DNA from: Clostridiales bacterium
GTDB lineage: Bacteria > Bacillota > Clostridia > Saccharofermentanales > Saccharofermentanaceae
Length of the DNA stretch: 64,000 bases
Assembly: GCA_017649645.1 (NCBI GenBank)
Contig: JAGCGK010000197.1
Span: 1 to 64,000, forward strand
Direction: 5' to 3'
Part shown: positions 1-8,937 of the stretch, one piece after another
Layout: every line of letters begins with the position of its first letter
Position numbering within the stretch: position 1 is the first letter of the stretch
Translations under genes and position numbers: made by a program
The notes under the pieces: model-generated
What the model saw: only the letters and a program-made list of their open reading frames with translations
Databases searched by the model: none
What the model was told of the DNA's origin: nothing

Positions 1-6
1 AAGTTA

Positions 7-642
7 TCAGAGGAATTCACTGAACGAATCCAAAGTATCTTCATCTGACAAAATAAGATTCTCTTTTGAAGCTTCAGCAACAGCCGCTTCTTCCTTGGCT
101 CTGGCTTCCTCGGCAGCTTTCGCAGCTTGAGCAGCCATCTCTGCCTTCTTAGCCTCAAGAGAAGCACTTCTCGCCTTGAGTTCTTCGACAGCCCTTTTCT
201 GCTGCTCTCTTCTGTCTGCTCTGGCCTTCTCCAAAGCCTCCTGCTGAGCAGCTTCTTCGTCTCTGGCCTTAAGCTCAGCTTCGATCTCTTCTCTCTTTTC
301 CTCGGATCTGCGTTTCCTGGAAGCAACCTCTCTGAGAGCCTCAATAGAAGCAGGTGCCATGACGTTACGCTCTTTGATGGCATCCATCCTGGCCTGACTT
401 TCTTCTCTGATACGCTCCTCGTCTTCAGCAACCTGAACACCGAGCTTCTTAAGTTCATCAACATCCTGACCACTGGCAGAAGCAGCTCTTGCTTTCCTTT
501 TATCAGCATCCAGTGTATATTTTCGCATGACAAATTCGAGCTCGCCCGGTTCAGTATAATCCGAAGATGCCTTAATTATCGTATCATAGTCAGGTGTAGG
601 AACACCCGGAAGTATCTTATATTTGCGCTTTGATTCTGACAT
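7..642 (-). CDS. Charged coiled-coil protein, last gene of the kinase/phosphatase operon
   Basis: I do not recognise a family. The 211-residue product is almost entirely polar: a short N-terminal segment with a proline-containing stretch (about residues 10-20), then from about residue 45 to 190 a long run rich in Ala, Glu, Lys and Arg with no proline or glycine clusters, typical of an extended coiled coil. It ends in an acidic, Ser-rich tail (about 195-211). No signal peptide or membrane segment is visible. A GGAGGGG ribosome-binding site lies 5 bases before the ATG. The gene starts 20 bases after the PP2C phosphatase stop, so it belongs to the same transcript. A scaffold or phosphorylation substrate for the upstream kinase is an inference; the acidic Ser-containing tail would suit that. 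Confidence 0.75.
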   Translation of the reverse strand: MSESKRKYKILPGVPTPDYDTIIKASSDYTEPGELEFVMRKYTLDADKRKARAASASGQDVDELKKLGVQVAEDEERIREESQARMDAIKERNVMAPASIEALREVASRKRRSEEKREEIEAELKARDEEAAQQEALEKARADRREQQKRAVEELKARSASLEAKKAEMAAQAAKAAEEARAKEEAAVAEASKENLILSDEDTLDSFSEFL

Positions 643-662
643 ATTCCCCTCCGAGATTCATA

Positions 663-1754
663 TTAGGATAATACAAAATAAAGCAAGAAGATCAACAAGG
701 CGCTGATCAATATGCCTATTATAATACCCAATACAAATCCGTCTCCAACTCTTCTCTTTTCTTCAATTTCTCCAATTTTGTCTTCTGTTTTCTTACTCTG
801 ATGATCATCCTTTATATTCTCACAAGTGATCTCAGGATCTGTTTTCTCAAGGACAAATTTACCTGTCCCTGCATTTATAATAACATTCTTTGCGGATTTT
901 ACCTTAGGAAGCCATTCCATTTGAAGATCTTTAAATGTATCTTTGTTATTTCTCGGGAAAGCATCCGCAGTGTTTGAAAGCTTATCCGGAGCAGGAGAAG
1001 CGGTCTCTGAAAGAAGCATGATACCAAAAGATGCATCGTCACTTACGTTGCTAGCTCCTACAACATATTTCTCCAAGATAAGATTTAATTCCTTCTCGCA
1101 GGTTTCTCTTCCGCCTTTAAGAGTATCGACCATTTTCGCGATAACAGGTCTTACAAGACCGCTGTTCTCATCATATACGAGATCTTGAACGCCATCGGTC
1201 ATGATCGCTATTCCGTGAATATCATCAGTTGTCATCTTAACAAACCTGAGATAATCGGCAGCGTGGCTTGCTGTAACAAAATAAGTGGAAGAAGCACGTT
1301 CACCGTTCTGCGGCATCGTTATAGGAGAAAGACCTGAAGAAGAAACTCTGACTATAAGTCCGTCTCCGATATGTCCGCAGATAATCCTTCTATCCTTAAC
1401 CGCACAGAATACCAAAGTACAAGAAAGTCTCTCGAGAGAATCAAGCTTGAACTTCTCAATAGCTGCGGCCATGTTGGTATGGATAGCGGCAATTATAAGA
1501 TTCTTTACTGCTGCTTCCCTGTTTTCATAATAGATTGCATCAAAATGATCAGTAAGAAGCTGTGCTACCGTCTCACAAGTGATCTTAGAACCATAACGTG
1601 CGTGAGTATATTCTTTCCCGCCGGCACCGTCAGAAACAACAACAACGCTTACGTTATTGCGCTCCAAAGCAAGGGAACTGTCCTCACAAGGAACACCCCT
1701 TTGCATGTGCTTATTGCCCATCAATGTTACAGCAGCAACTCTTGCAGTTTTCAT
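663..1754 (-). CDS. PP2C-family Ser/Thr protein phosphatase with C-terminal membrane anchor
   Basis: This is a metal-dependent protein phosphatase (PP2C/PPM) of 363 residues. Visible motifs are the N-terminal metal-binding SDGAGG (Asp42), the central CGHIGDG, the IMTDGV segment and the C-terminal SDDASF, in the order expected for the fold. The N-terminal form without a long lead resembles E. coli PphC (YegK) rather than a housekeeping Stp. After a polar linker (about residues 255-335) a single hydrophobic segment at about 338-361 ends the protein, so the catalytic domain should sit on the inner face of the membrane. It lies between a VWA gene (13-base gap) and a coiled-coil gene. In the YegK and TerY-P families the phosphatase opposes the kinase of the same operon; I infer the same here. 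Confidence 0.88.
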   Translation of the reverse strand: MKTARVAAVTLMGNKHMQRGVPCEDSSLALERNNVSVVVVSDGAGGKEYTHARYGSKITCETVAQLLTDHFDAIYYENREAAVKNLIIAAIHTNMAAAIEKFKLDSLERLSCTLVFCAVKDRRIICGHIGDGLIVRVSSSGLSPITMPQNGERASSTYFVTASHAADYLRFVKMTTDDIHGIAIMTDGVQDLVYDENSGLVRPVIAKMVDTLKGGRETCEKELNLILEKYVVGASNVSDDASFGIMLLSETASPAPDKLSNTADAFPRNNKDTFKDLQMEWLPKVKSAKNVIINAGTGKFVLEKTDPEITCENIKDDHQSKKTEDKIGEIEEKRRVGDGFVLGIIIGILISALLIFLLYFVLS

Positions 1755-1767
1755 CAGAAACCTCTAA

Positions 1768-2493
1768 TCATTCTTCTTCAAGGAACTTAAAGAAATCATC
1801 AACATCAACTGATTCTCCTTCCGGCTCAGTTGAGATGTTATAAAGTGCATCATCATTCATTCCTGAAGATACAACTGAAGAACTCGAAGAGCCAAGGAAT
1901 TCAAAAAGCTTTCCAAATTCAGCTGAAGCAACTGAAATCGGCTCAGGTCTCTTAATAGAAAGCATCTTCAAAAGATCATAATCAACGGCATTTCCTACGC
2001 CGATATTGAATACTACCAACTTATCATTTCTCTCGAGCTCATTACATGCCTCGACAGCAGCTTTATAGTTAGCCATAGCATTAGGACCCATAGGAGCTCC
2101 GTCAGTTATGACGACGATCCAAGGCTGGAAGTACTTGATACCGAGTTCACGATAACCTCTCTTACGAGCATCCAAAAGCTCAAGAGCTGTAAGAACTCCT
2201 TCTCCGATAGGTGTAAGACTTGTTGAAGCCTGAATCTCAGGAAGTCCCTTATCCTTGGCGATCTTACCGAACGGTAAAACGATATCTACCGATGAACCAA
2301 AGGTAATGATCGAAATATCTGTAGCAGATCTTGTATCGTCATTAGCTTTGATCGAAGACAAAAAGTTCTGAAGACCCATATTAAGCTGCTTAATAGGATC
2401 GCCCTGCATCGAACCGGATGTATCAAGACAAAAACAGATAGGTAATCTTCTCTTTGTACTATTACCAAAATCCGAAGCATTGATCTCTGTCAT
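1768..2493 (-). CDS. VWA-domain protein of the TerY/YegL type
   Basis: The 241-residue product is a stand-alone von Willebrand factor A domain. The MIDAS metal site is intact: DTSGS (Asp24, Ser26, Ser28) near the N terminus and VVITDGAP in the middle. Length and the opening after a short N-terminal lead fit TerY and E. coli YegL. The C terminus (about residues 205-241) is Ser- and acid-rich, ending in a run of glutamates. VWA proteins of this class bind partners through a metal ion and are encoded with a PP2C phosphatase and a kinase, as here. It follows the kinase stop by 20 bases and has an AGGGGG site before its ATG. No membrane segment is seen. Its partner is unknown. Confidence 0.85.
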   Translation of the reverse strand: MTEINASDFGNSTKRRLPICFCLDTSGSMQGDPIKQLNMGLQNFLSSIKANDDTRSATDISIITFGSSVDIVLPFGKIAKDKGLPEIQASTSLTPIGEGVLTALELLDARKRGYRELGIKYFQPWIVVITDGAPMGPNAMANYKAAVEACNELERNDKLVVFNIGVGNAVDYDLLKMLSIKRPEPISVASAEFGKLFEFLGSSSSSVVSSGMNDDALYNISTEPEGESVDVDDFFKFLEEE

Positions 2494-2513
2494 AAATATG
2501 TCCCCCTGACAAA

Positions 2514-4211
2514 TTAATACTTTTTCTTACCAAAGAACGGGAAACGACCGCCTCTATCGTTGTCATCACCCTTATCAGGTTCATCAGCCTGATTATCTCT
2601 GTTGTTCCTGGTAGCATAGAATGGTTTGTTTGTAGCAACTAATCCTGATGTATCAGTATCAAAAGATGAATTAGCTGCTGCTGCAAAAGGATTATTAACA
2701 CCATTATAGATTATGCTGTCCTTAAATCCTGTTCTTCCCTTGACCATAACCGGAACAGCATCCGGGGTCTTATGATAATCCATCTTAGGGAAAACCTTAT
2801 AACTTTCAGGATCTTCAAATCTCTCGTTAATAAGATCATCCTTATAATCAAGAACAGCAGAATACCACTCTATGGTTTCATGACTGATTCCAAGAGCAAA
2901 TACATCATATAACATGGAACGGAGCTTCTCAGGAAGATATGCCCAAATATGTTCATATCCGCCCAAAGGAATAAACTCAGTTCCGGAGTTATCCATTTTA
3001 TACGGGAAGTTCCTCTCAAGTATCTCTTCCCTTAAAGTCTCTTTTCCGTTACGTCTGGCATACGGATGCAGACCACAGAACAATACAGAGAAAACGAGCA
3101 TAGCGATACAATAATCTTCATGCTTCAACGTACGCAGGAAGCTGACAAAATTGCGTCCCCAAAGTTCTGTAGGAGTAAACTCCTCAGTACCGACAGGACA
3201 AGGAAGATTACCGATCTGGCAGCTATCCATGTCGATAAGATAGCAGGAAGCCGAGGAATAAAGAAGCGCATTCTTAAGCTGGATATCACCAATAATGATA
3301 TCGTTCATATGAAGATACAGGAATTTCTCCAAAAGATTAATAAGTGTATCAACAATATCTACTCTCTTCCAATCAGGGAAAGCATTTGTAACAGCATCCG
3401 GACCATCAAGGATGTTACTTAATGTGGAGCCTTTTCCAAGTCTCATTGTATATCCGACCGGAACTCCCTGATAGAACAGAAGATCAACAGGCCAGCATAT
3501 CTCAACAGCATTTATTCCGCGAGCAACCATTTTCGAGAGTTTACTCCATCTTAGGGGAGTAATATTTCCCTTATGATAGATCTTTGCAACGATCCTTGGA
3601 TCATTTGTCTTAAAGATCATACCCTCAGCACCATTACTGATCCTGGTTGAAAGAAGAATGGACTTCTGGGAAGCGGTCTGAACTACATCACCGACATTAC
3701 AGAAAACATGAGCATCCAAATACTCTGTTTTTGCAGCCAAAGGACTTATCTTGATCTCTCTTACATTTTCATAGCACTCAGCACTGTTTCTGTAAAATTC
3801 AATGCTCTCTTCCGAAACAACACAGATAGGCATATTAAACTCAAGCTTTTGATCATACATACGCTTGAATAAGATACCGGTTCTGGAAGTTAAAAGACAT
3901 ACACCGTCAATCTTCGAGACTTCTCTCAAAAAGCCACGGCTGCCGACAGTATCGATCTGGTGTACTTTTCTGTAGTTGAGAAGGATACTGAAAAGATCTC
4001 TGAGCGAGCTGGACAGGATATCCGAAATATCATCAGCCTGGTGGGTTATACATTGATGCAGGAGTTTGAAGTCTTTGCTGACATAAATGTCACAATCACC
4101 ATCAGAGACCCTCATAAAGAAGTCCCTGTATACAGTGGTGCCTACAAACTCTTTCAAAAAAGAGTAGTCTAAGGCATATGAATTGTATAAACCAAAGTCC
4201 CCTGTTTGCAT
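2514..4211 (-). CDS. YegI-like protein kinase with N-terminal extra domain
   Basis: Residues about 185-480 form a divergent eukaryotic-like kinase. I see the ATP-site lysine in VAKIY (Lys210), the catalytic stretch GDIQLKN (Asp309, Asn314), the metal-binding IDMDS (Asp327/Asp329) and, after it, PCPVGTEEFTPTEL, which matches the activation-segment signature of the YegI family. The preceding iCWPxD and VGYTM pieces are also typical. The N-terminal 180 residues are a separate alpha/beta-looking domain; the segment GVCLLTSR suggests a PIN-like fold, but the acidic residues of an active PIN nuclease are not convincing. The C-terminal about 60 residues are low-complexity and end in basic residues. 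It is first in the operon, with its own promoter, and probably phosphorylates proteins with the neighbouring phosphatase as eraser. Confidence 0.85.
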   Translation of the reverse strand: MQTGDFGLYNSYALDYSFLKEFVGTTVYRDFFMRVSDGDCDIYVSKDFKLLHQCITHQADDISDILSSSLRDLFSILLNYRKVHQIDTVGSRGFLREVSKIDGVCLLTSRTGILFKRMYDQKLEFNMPICVVSEESIEFYRNSAECYENVREIKISPLAAKTEYLDAHVFCNVGDVVQTASQKSILLSTRISNGAEGMIFKTNDPRIVAKIYHKGNITPLRWSKLSKMVARGINAVEICWPVDLLFYQGVPVGYTMRLGKGSTLSNILDGPDAVTNAFPDWKRVDIVDTLINLLEKFLYLHMNDIIIGDIQLKNALLYSSASCYLIDMDSCQIGNLPCPVGTEEFTPTELWGRNFVSFLRTLKHEDYCIAMLVFSVLFCGLHPYARRNGKETLREEILERNFPYKMDNSGTEFIPLGGYEHIWAYLPEKLRSMLYDVFALGISHETIEWYSAVLDYKDDLINERFEDPESYKVFPKMDYHKTPDAVPVMVKGRTGFKDSIIYNGVNNPFAAAANSSFDTDTSGLVATNKPFYATRNNRDNQADEPDKGDDNDRGGRFPFFGKKKY

Positions 4212-4244
4212 TTGCCCTTACCAAACTCAACTCATAACACTATG

Positions 4245-4273
4245 AATATATATTAAAACAAAGAAACTAGCAA
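4245..4273 (-). promoter_or_regulatory. Predicted sigma-A promoter of the kinase operon
   Basis: On the minus strand TTGCTA (4268-4273) and TATATT (4245-4250) are separated by 17 bases. The start would be near 4238, about 27 bases before the kinase ATG. The region up to lysA (84 bases) has no hairpin, so some read-through from lysA is possible. Confidence 0.6.
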
Positions 4274-4295
4274 CAAAATAAAGAAATAAAAATCA

Positions 4296-5540
4296 TTAAA
4301 ACAAGGAAATTAAGTCCTCAAATGTTTCCCTTCTTCTAATTAACTTAACATTTCCGTCTTCCTGGATCAAAACCTCAGCACATCTTGGTCTCAGATTGTA
4401 TGAGGAACTCATTGAATAACCGTAAGCACCTGCATCCAATACAGCTACAAGATCTTCTGTCTTAATGATCGGCAGTTCTCTTTCCTTTGCGAGGATATCA
4501 CCGGATTCACAGATGTTTCCTGTAACTGTGATAACATCAGTGCCGTCTTCCAGTGAAACCACTTCATTATTTCTGATTACCTCAATGTCATGCCATGAAT
4601 CATAAAGTGTAGGTCTGGCAAGAACATTCATTCCAATATCTGTTCCGGCATACTTATGACCGTAATTGGATTTAGTTGCAAATACTCTTCCCAAGATCAA
4701 GGAAGACTCTGCAACACAATATCTGCCCGGCTCAGACTTAAACAAAGGAGCATATCCGTAATCGGAAACAAAATCATCGAGGATAGGTTCCATCTCCTTT
4801 GAAAGCTTATCGATATCAAATGGTGCCTCGTCGTTAAGCTTATGATATGGAGTACCAAAACCGCCGCCGAAGTCGATAAACTCGAGGTTCGGAAACTTTC
4901 TGGCGATCCTTAAGAAGTTACCGATCGCAGCTATAAACGGATCTGGAACCATATAAAGAGATCCAACATGCTGGTTGATTCCGACGATCTTAAGATCATA
5001 CTTTGCTGCTACTTCGAAAACAGTATCTATGTCTTCTTCAGCGATAGCAAACTTAGTCTTCTTACCTGCAGTAACTACTTTCTCGTGATGTCCTGCACCT
5101 ACACCCGGGTTGATTCTTACAGCGCATCTTGATCCCGGGAACAATTTTCCGAATCTGTCGAGCTGATCGATAGAATCAAGACTTGTGATGATATTGTTAT
5201 CATGAGCAAATGTAAGCTCCTCTGAACTTACATTGTTAGGAACAAAGAAAATCCTCTCTGCCGGGAACCCTGCCAAAAGAAGGATCCTCATCTCATTAAC
5301 GGACATTGCATCTGCATTAAGTCCTTCCTCAAGAGCGATCTTCAAGATGCTTAGGTTGGAATTGGACTTGATCGAGTAGTTAGCAGTATAAGGGTACTTC
5401 TTGATAAGACCCTCAACCTTTCTCATCTGCTTTCTTATAACAGACTCGTTATATACATAAAGCGGCGTTCCAAACTCAGAAACAAGGTCTTCCGGTTTAT
5501 TGCCTTTGAAAAAATCTATGTTTTTAATATATGAGCTCAT
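4296..5540 (-). CDS. lysA: Diaminopimelate decarboxylase
   Basis: LysA converts meso-diaminopimelate to lysine, the last step of the pathway, with pyridoxal phosphate. The 414-residue protein has the fold-III decarboxylase features: YSIKSNSN with the PLP lysine near the N terminus, the glycine loop GGGFG for the phosphate, EPGR, and CESGDILA near the C terminus with the active-site cysteine from the partner subunit. Length is normal. It is the last gene of a minus-strand run after the MutS-like gene (27-base gap). Together with ddh at 54.6 kb it gives the short dehydrogenase route of lysine synthesis. I see no lysine riboswitch or T-box in front of it. Confidence 0.95.
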   Translation of the reverse strand: MSSYIKNIDFFKGNKPEDLVSEFGTPLYVYNESVIRKQMRKVEGLIKKYPYTANYSIKSNSNLSILKIALEEGLNADAMSVNEMRILLLAGFPAERIFFVPNNVSSEELTFAHDNNIITSLDSIDQLDRFGKLFPGSRCAVRINPGVGAGHHEKVVTAGKKTKFAIAEEDIDTVFEVAAKYDLKIVGINQHVGSLYMVPDPFIAAIGNFLRIARKFPNLEFIDFGGGFGTPYHKLNDEAPFDIDKLSKEMEPILDDFVSDYGYAPLFKSEPGRYCVAESSLILGRVFATKSNYGHKYAGTDIGMNVLARPTLYDSWHDIEVIRNNEVVSLEDGTDVITVTGNICESGDILAKERELPIIKTEDLVAVLDAGAYGYSMSSSYNLRPRCAEVLIQEDGNVKLIRRRETFEDLISLF

Positions 5541-5567
5541 AACTTACCTCCATAAATACAAACAATA

Positions 5568-7385
5568 TTATAATATAATGCCTACCAATTTCATAAGGTA
5601 TTTTGCATTAGAAACATTCGAAATTCCATCTTTAAGTTTGTAATCGAAGTAAATACCCTCATCATCATATGTTTCAGAGAAATGGTAGTAACAGATATTT
5701 TTAAGCTCCTTTTCTGCTTCATCACACAAAGCATAATCATGAGTTGTCATAAGACCGATGATCTTCTCGTCAGAAAGGATCTTAAGAACTGTCATCGCAC
5801 CTGCAGTTCTGTCAGCGGAGTTTGTTCCCCTGAAGATCTCATCTATGAGGAAAAGAAGAGGTCTTCCCTCTCTTCCTGCCTTAACGATAGCAGATATCCT
5901 TACAAGTTCAGCCTTAAACGTACTCATCTCTTCTTTCATGCTGTCTACGATCCTCATGGAAGATACGACTCTCATCCTTCCGAGTTCAAGCGAGGAAGCA
6001 AGTACATTTGCTCCAATGTAAGCCAGGATCGAATTAACTCCGATAGTCCTTATAAGCGTAGTCTTACCGGACATATTAGAACCGGTAATAAGAGCTATCT
6101 TACCGTCGATAGTTATAGAATTCGAAACGGCTTTCTTAGGATCGAGCAAAGGATGAACAATGTCCTGTCCTTTAAAAAGAGCGTTTTTGGAAGAATCCAA
6201 AGGAGCATCAATAAATATAGGTCTGGTACTCTTCTCGGAGATGATCTCTACAACAGAAGCAGACATCATGGCTTCGATCTTACCGAGATTTTTAAGGTTT
6301 CCTTCTAATGAAGATCCATACTTTTCTGCCCATGATACAAAGCGGTCAGCACAGTATGCATCATAAATGCAAAGAGCGTTCAGTACCAACGCGATCAAAG
6401 GCTGAGACCTTAAAGCACAGAAACCGCAGGCATTTGATAAGGATTTGAAGCCGTCGGAAACTTTGTCTTTTGTCTTAACGTCACAAAGAAGTTCCATGGT
6501 ATAGTCTTCCTTAAGGCTTTCTTTTTCGAGCATGGAATAAAGAGTATGAAGTGTCTCAGTCTGTCTTGCGATACCGTCAACTGCGGTAAAGCACTCCTTG
6601 TACCCTGAAGTCATTACAAAGCTTGCGATAAGATTTATGAAGATTATCGCCAAAGCAGCCGGTACGAACAGTTTTGTCGAAATGAATAATAGTCCGAACG
6701 GGATGATCCATAAAAGCAAAAGAAGCTTACTTACAAGTCTTTTTGTCTTCGAAAAAGCAAAGGTCTTATTAGATGCCAGAGCCATCAGAGCAATCGGCAT
6801 CTTATCAAGCTTACCAAGCCTCTCGGCTGCCTGATAGTTCTCAACAAATTCGATCTTATCACTGAACTCATGGATAGCCTTCTGGCGGCTTAAAAGCTCC
6901 TCAGTAGGTCTCGGATCGATATGAGCATTAAGAAGCTCATCTTTGAATGCTTGACGGCCGATAGCGCTCTCTGAGATGTTGTAAAGAGCAAACAAAGAAG
7001 ACTCGCCGAAGATATCGAGGTCGATACAATAATCATGATCAGGCACAATAAAATCATTGCCCTTGTCCTTAAGATCAGCAAAAGCGCCGTTAACACGGGC
7101 TATGTACTCTTTGTTGATATCCGAAACTGCGGATTTCATCTTAAGTTCAGTACTTATCTTCCTGTGCTTTACGCAAAGAAAAATGAAAACGGCAAACAAA
7201 ACAACTGCTATTGGAATGAAGATGATCTCTTTCTTGAGATAGAAACCTAATCCGAGCAAAACTGCTACGGCTATAAAAACAGCAAGACGAACAAGACTAT
7301 AGTTCCCGCTCGTCTTCTCAAGTTCTTTGACTTTCCTATCTAATTCTGATTGTCTGTTTACAAAGTATTCGTTGTCATATCGCAT
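5568..7385 (-). CDS. Membrane-anchored MutS-family ATPase
   Basis: The C-terminal half (about residues 410-605) is a MutS-type ATPase: Walker A GSNMSGKTTL, the following RTIGVN helix, and Walker B FLIDEIFRGTNSADR with the family's conserved ending. The N-terminal half lacks the mismatch-recognition domain and carries hydrophobic segments: two at about residues 30-70 and two at about 220-262. This is the arrangement of the MutS-related membrane proteins seen in Firmicutes and Bacteroidetes, not of MutS1 or MutS2; there is no Smr nuclease domain. At 605 residues it has the usual length for that group. Function is unknown; an ATP-driven clamp at the membrane is only an inference. It lies 23 bases after the sirtuin gene. 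Confidence 0.85.
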   Translation of the reverse strand: MRYDNEYFVNRQSELDRKVKELEKTSGNYSLVRLAVFIAVAVLLGLGFYLKKEIIFIPIAVVLFAVFIFLCVKHRKISTELKMKSAVSDINKEYIARVNGAFADLKDKGNDFIVPDHDYCIDLDIFGESSLFALYNISESAIGRQAFKDELLNAHIDPRPTEELLSRQKAIHEFSDKIEFVENYQAAERLGKLDKMPIALMALASNKTFAFSKTKRLVSKLLLLLWIIPFGLLFISTKLFVPAALAIIFINLIASFVMTSGYKECFTAVDGIARQTETLHTLYSMLEKESLKEDYTMELLCDVKTKDKVSDGFKSLSNACGFCALRSQPLIALVLNALCIYDAYCADRFVSWAEKYGSSLEGNLKNLGKIEAMMSASVVEIISEKSTRPIFIDAPLDSSKNALFKGQDIVHPLLDPKKAVSNSITIDGKIALITGSNMSGKTTLIRTIGVNSILAYIGANVLASSLELGRMRVVSSMRIVDSMKEEMSTFKAELVRISAIVKAGREGRPLLFLIDEIFRGTNSADRTAGAMTVLKILSDEKIIGLMTTHDYALCDEAEKELKNICYYHFSETYDDEGIYFDYKLKDGISNVSNAKYLMKLVGIIL

Positions 7386-7408
7386 TTAGACTTTTTTCCT
7401 TACCAAAG

Positions 7409-8368
7409 TCATTTTTTCTCAGATGCTTTAGTCTTGCGCTTTGAGGTAGTCTTCTTCTCTGTTTCAGAAGTCTTGGAAGTTGACTTTTTCGAAGAAGAAG
7501 ACTTGGAAGAAGCAGCCTTCTTGGCCGTTGTTGTCTTTTTAGCAGTCTTCGAAGATGAAGCAGTCTTAGTTGAAGCCTTAGCAGTAGTAGTTCTCGGTTT
7601 TCTCTTAGGAACTACATAATCAAGGACTTCACCGATGCTGTCATGTATAGTCAAGAGCGCCTGAAGGTCCAAATGTGTTGAACTCTTATTGATAATTACT
7701 ACTCTGTCATGCTTCAAGAACTGAACAAAAGTTGCAGCCGGATAAACAGTAAGCGATGTTCCGCCGATGATCATAAGATCAGCCTTCTTTATCGCCTTGA
7801 TAGCCGAATCAACCTTGTCATGCTCAAGATTCTCTTCATAGAGAGTTACTGCAGGTCTTACGATGCCTCCGCACTTTGTGCAACGCGGAATACCCTCGCA
7901 GCCGAGAATAAAGTCGAGCTTATATTTCTTGCCGCAATCAATACAGTAATTTCTGTGAACGGAACCATGAAGTTCGATAGTAGTCTTACTGCCGGCCATC
8001 TGATGCAGGCAGTCGATATTCTGTGTAATAGTAGCTATGAGCTTACCCTGACGCTCAAGTCTTACAAGAGCTTTATGAGCCTTATTAGGTTTAGCATCAG
8101 GATAGCAAAGCTTTTTTCTGTAAAAATCATAGAACTCTTCAGGATGTTCTACAAAGAAAGAATGCGAAACAACATCGACGGCACGATAGTTAAATCCCGT
8201 CTCCTGATTGAAAATACCTTCGCCGCTTCTGAAATCAGGTATGCCACTTTCCGTAGAAACACCGGCACCGCCCAAGAAGACAATGTTATCAGATTCAGCA
8301 ATAAGTTGCTTCAGTTGATCTAATTTCTTTTGTTTAGCGCCGCTATAGCGATCCTGTCTAGTTTCCAA
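7409..8368 (-). CDS. NAD-dependent protein deacylase (sirtuin) with lysine-rich tail
   Basis: Residues about 15-255 are a complete Sir2 domain: NAD-binding GAGVSTESGIPDFRS, TQNIDCLH, the catalytic His in ELHGS, two CxxC pairs (CIDC, CTKC) for structural zinc, and GGTSLTVYPA. It removes acyl groups from lysines, using NAD. From about residue 257 to 319 follows a tail made almost only of Lys, Ser, Thr and Ala, resembling the C-terminal tail of histone H1 or the basic tails of some bacterial nucleoid proteins. Such a tail is not part of CobB or SrtN-type enzymes. It would be expected to bind DNA or other polyanions. Neighbours are a PH-domain gene (16-base gap) and the MutS-like gene. Confidence 0.93.
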   Translation of the reverse strand: METRQDRYSGAKQKKLDQLKQLIAESDNIVFLGGAGVSTESGIPDFRSGEGIFNQETGFNYRAVDVVSHSFFVEHPEEFYDFYRKKLCYPDAKPNKAHKALVRLERQGKLIATITQNIDCLHQMAGSKTTIELHGSVHRNYCIDCGKKYKLDFILGCEGIPRCTKCGGIVRPAVTLYEENLEHDKVDSAIKAIKKADLMIIGGTSLTVYPAATFVQFLKHDRVVIINKSSTHLDLQALLTIHDSIGEVLDYVVPKRKPRTTTAKASTKTASSSKTAKKTTTAKKAASSKSSSSKKSTSKTSETEKKTTSKRKTKASEKK

Positions 8369-8384
8369 AATCTACCTCGTCTTA

Positions 8385-8816
8385 TCAATCCAAGTCCAAA
8401 TTGTGAGCTGTAAAATCTCCAAGCTCCATACTTGCAGAACCGAACATCTCTTTACCGAGAACTCTCTTCTCGTCTCTTTCCTTCTCAACCAAAGTACTCA
8501 ATGCTCTTCTAACGCGATCAGAGTTCTTGATATTCTTGATCTCGATTACAGGAGAAGTCTGGTCGGCTGTGTTAAGAATGACACTGCCTACACCAAATAT
8601 CTTCTGACCCAAAGTACGTTTGATAGTAACATCGAGAATACGATAAAGAAGGATCTCATCTTCAGTTGTATTAATCAATCCCTTACGAATATAGAGACGA
8701 TTGTTATCAAAGCTGTATGTAGTGAAGGAGATCGGCAATCCGAGATAGCGCTTCTTATCCTTCCAAAGAAGAACGTCATTATCAAGATATTGACTAAGTC
8801 TGTCAGTTTTTGCCAT
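8385..8816 (-). CDS. Small bacterial PH-domain protein
   Basis: The 143-residue protein matches the bacterial pleckstrin-homology (bPH2, YdbT-like) pattern: strand-rich, with YSFDNNRLYIRKGLI, then TEDEILLYRILDVTIKR and a GVGSVILNT strand, followed by a helix with DRVRRAL. It has no membrane segment, unlike most YdbT proteins. I chose the ATG at 8816 because a GGAGG lies 8 bases in front; a GTG five codons upstream would overlap that ribosome-binding site. It is the first gene of the run PH-sirtuin-MutS-lysA. Its binding partner is unknown. Confidence 0.8.
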   Translation of the reverse strand: MAKTDRLSQYLDNDVLLWKDKKRYLGLPISFTTYSFDNNRLYIRKGLINTTEDEILLYRILDVTIKRTLGQKIFGVGSVILNTADQTSPVIEIKNIKNSDRVRRALSTLVEKERDEKRVLGKEMFGSASMELGDFTAHNLDLD

Positions 8817-8856
8817 GTTTTTATCCTCCACAACTATAAATTATACATTAAAAGTT

Positions 8857-8922
8857 CTAATATTTTGTTTCAAAACTGTGTCAAATATAACCTCATTATA
8901 TTTTAGAAGTCGCTTAAATCAA
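8857..8922 (-). promoter_or_regulatory. Tandem promoter candidates for the PH-sirtuin-MutS-lysA operon
   Basis: Two sigma-A-like pairs read on the minus strand: TTGATT (8917-8922) with TATAAT (8895-8900), spacer 16, and a perfect TTGACA (8879-8884) with TATTAG (8857-8862), spacer 16. Either would serve the gene starting at 8816. Confidence 0.45.
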
Positions 8923-8937
8923 AGTGTTTTCGCAAAA

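Noticed and set aside
4212..4295. Lysine riboswitch or T-box near lysA
   Set aside because: The downstream stretch has no hairpin or T-box core, and lysA is internal to an operon with a 27-base gap upstream.
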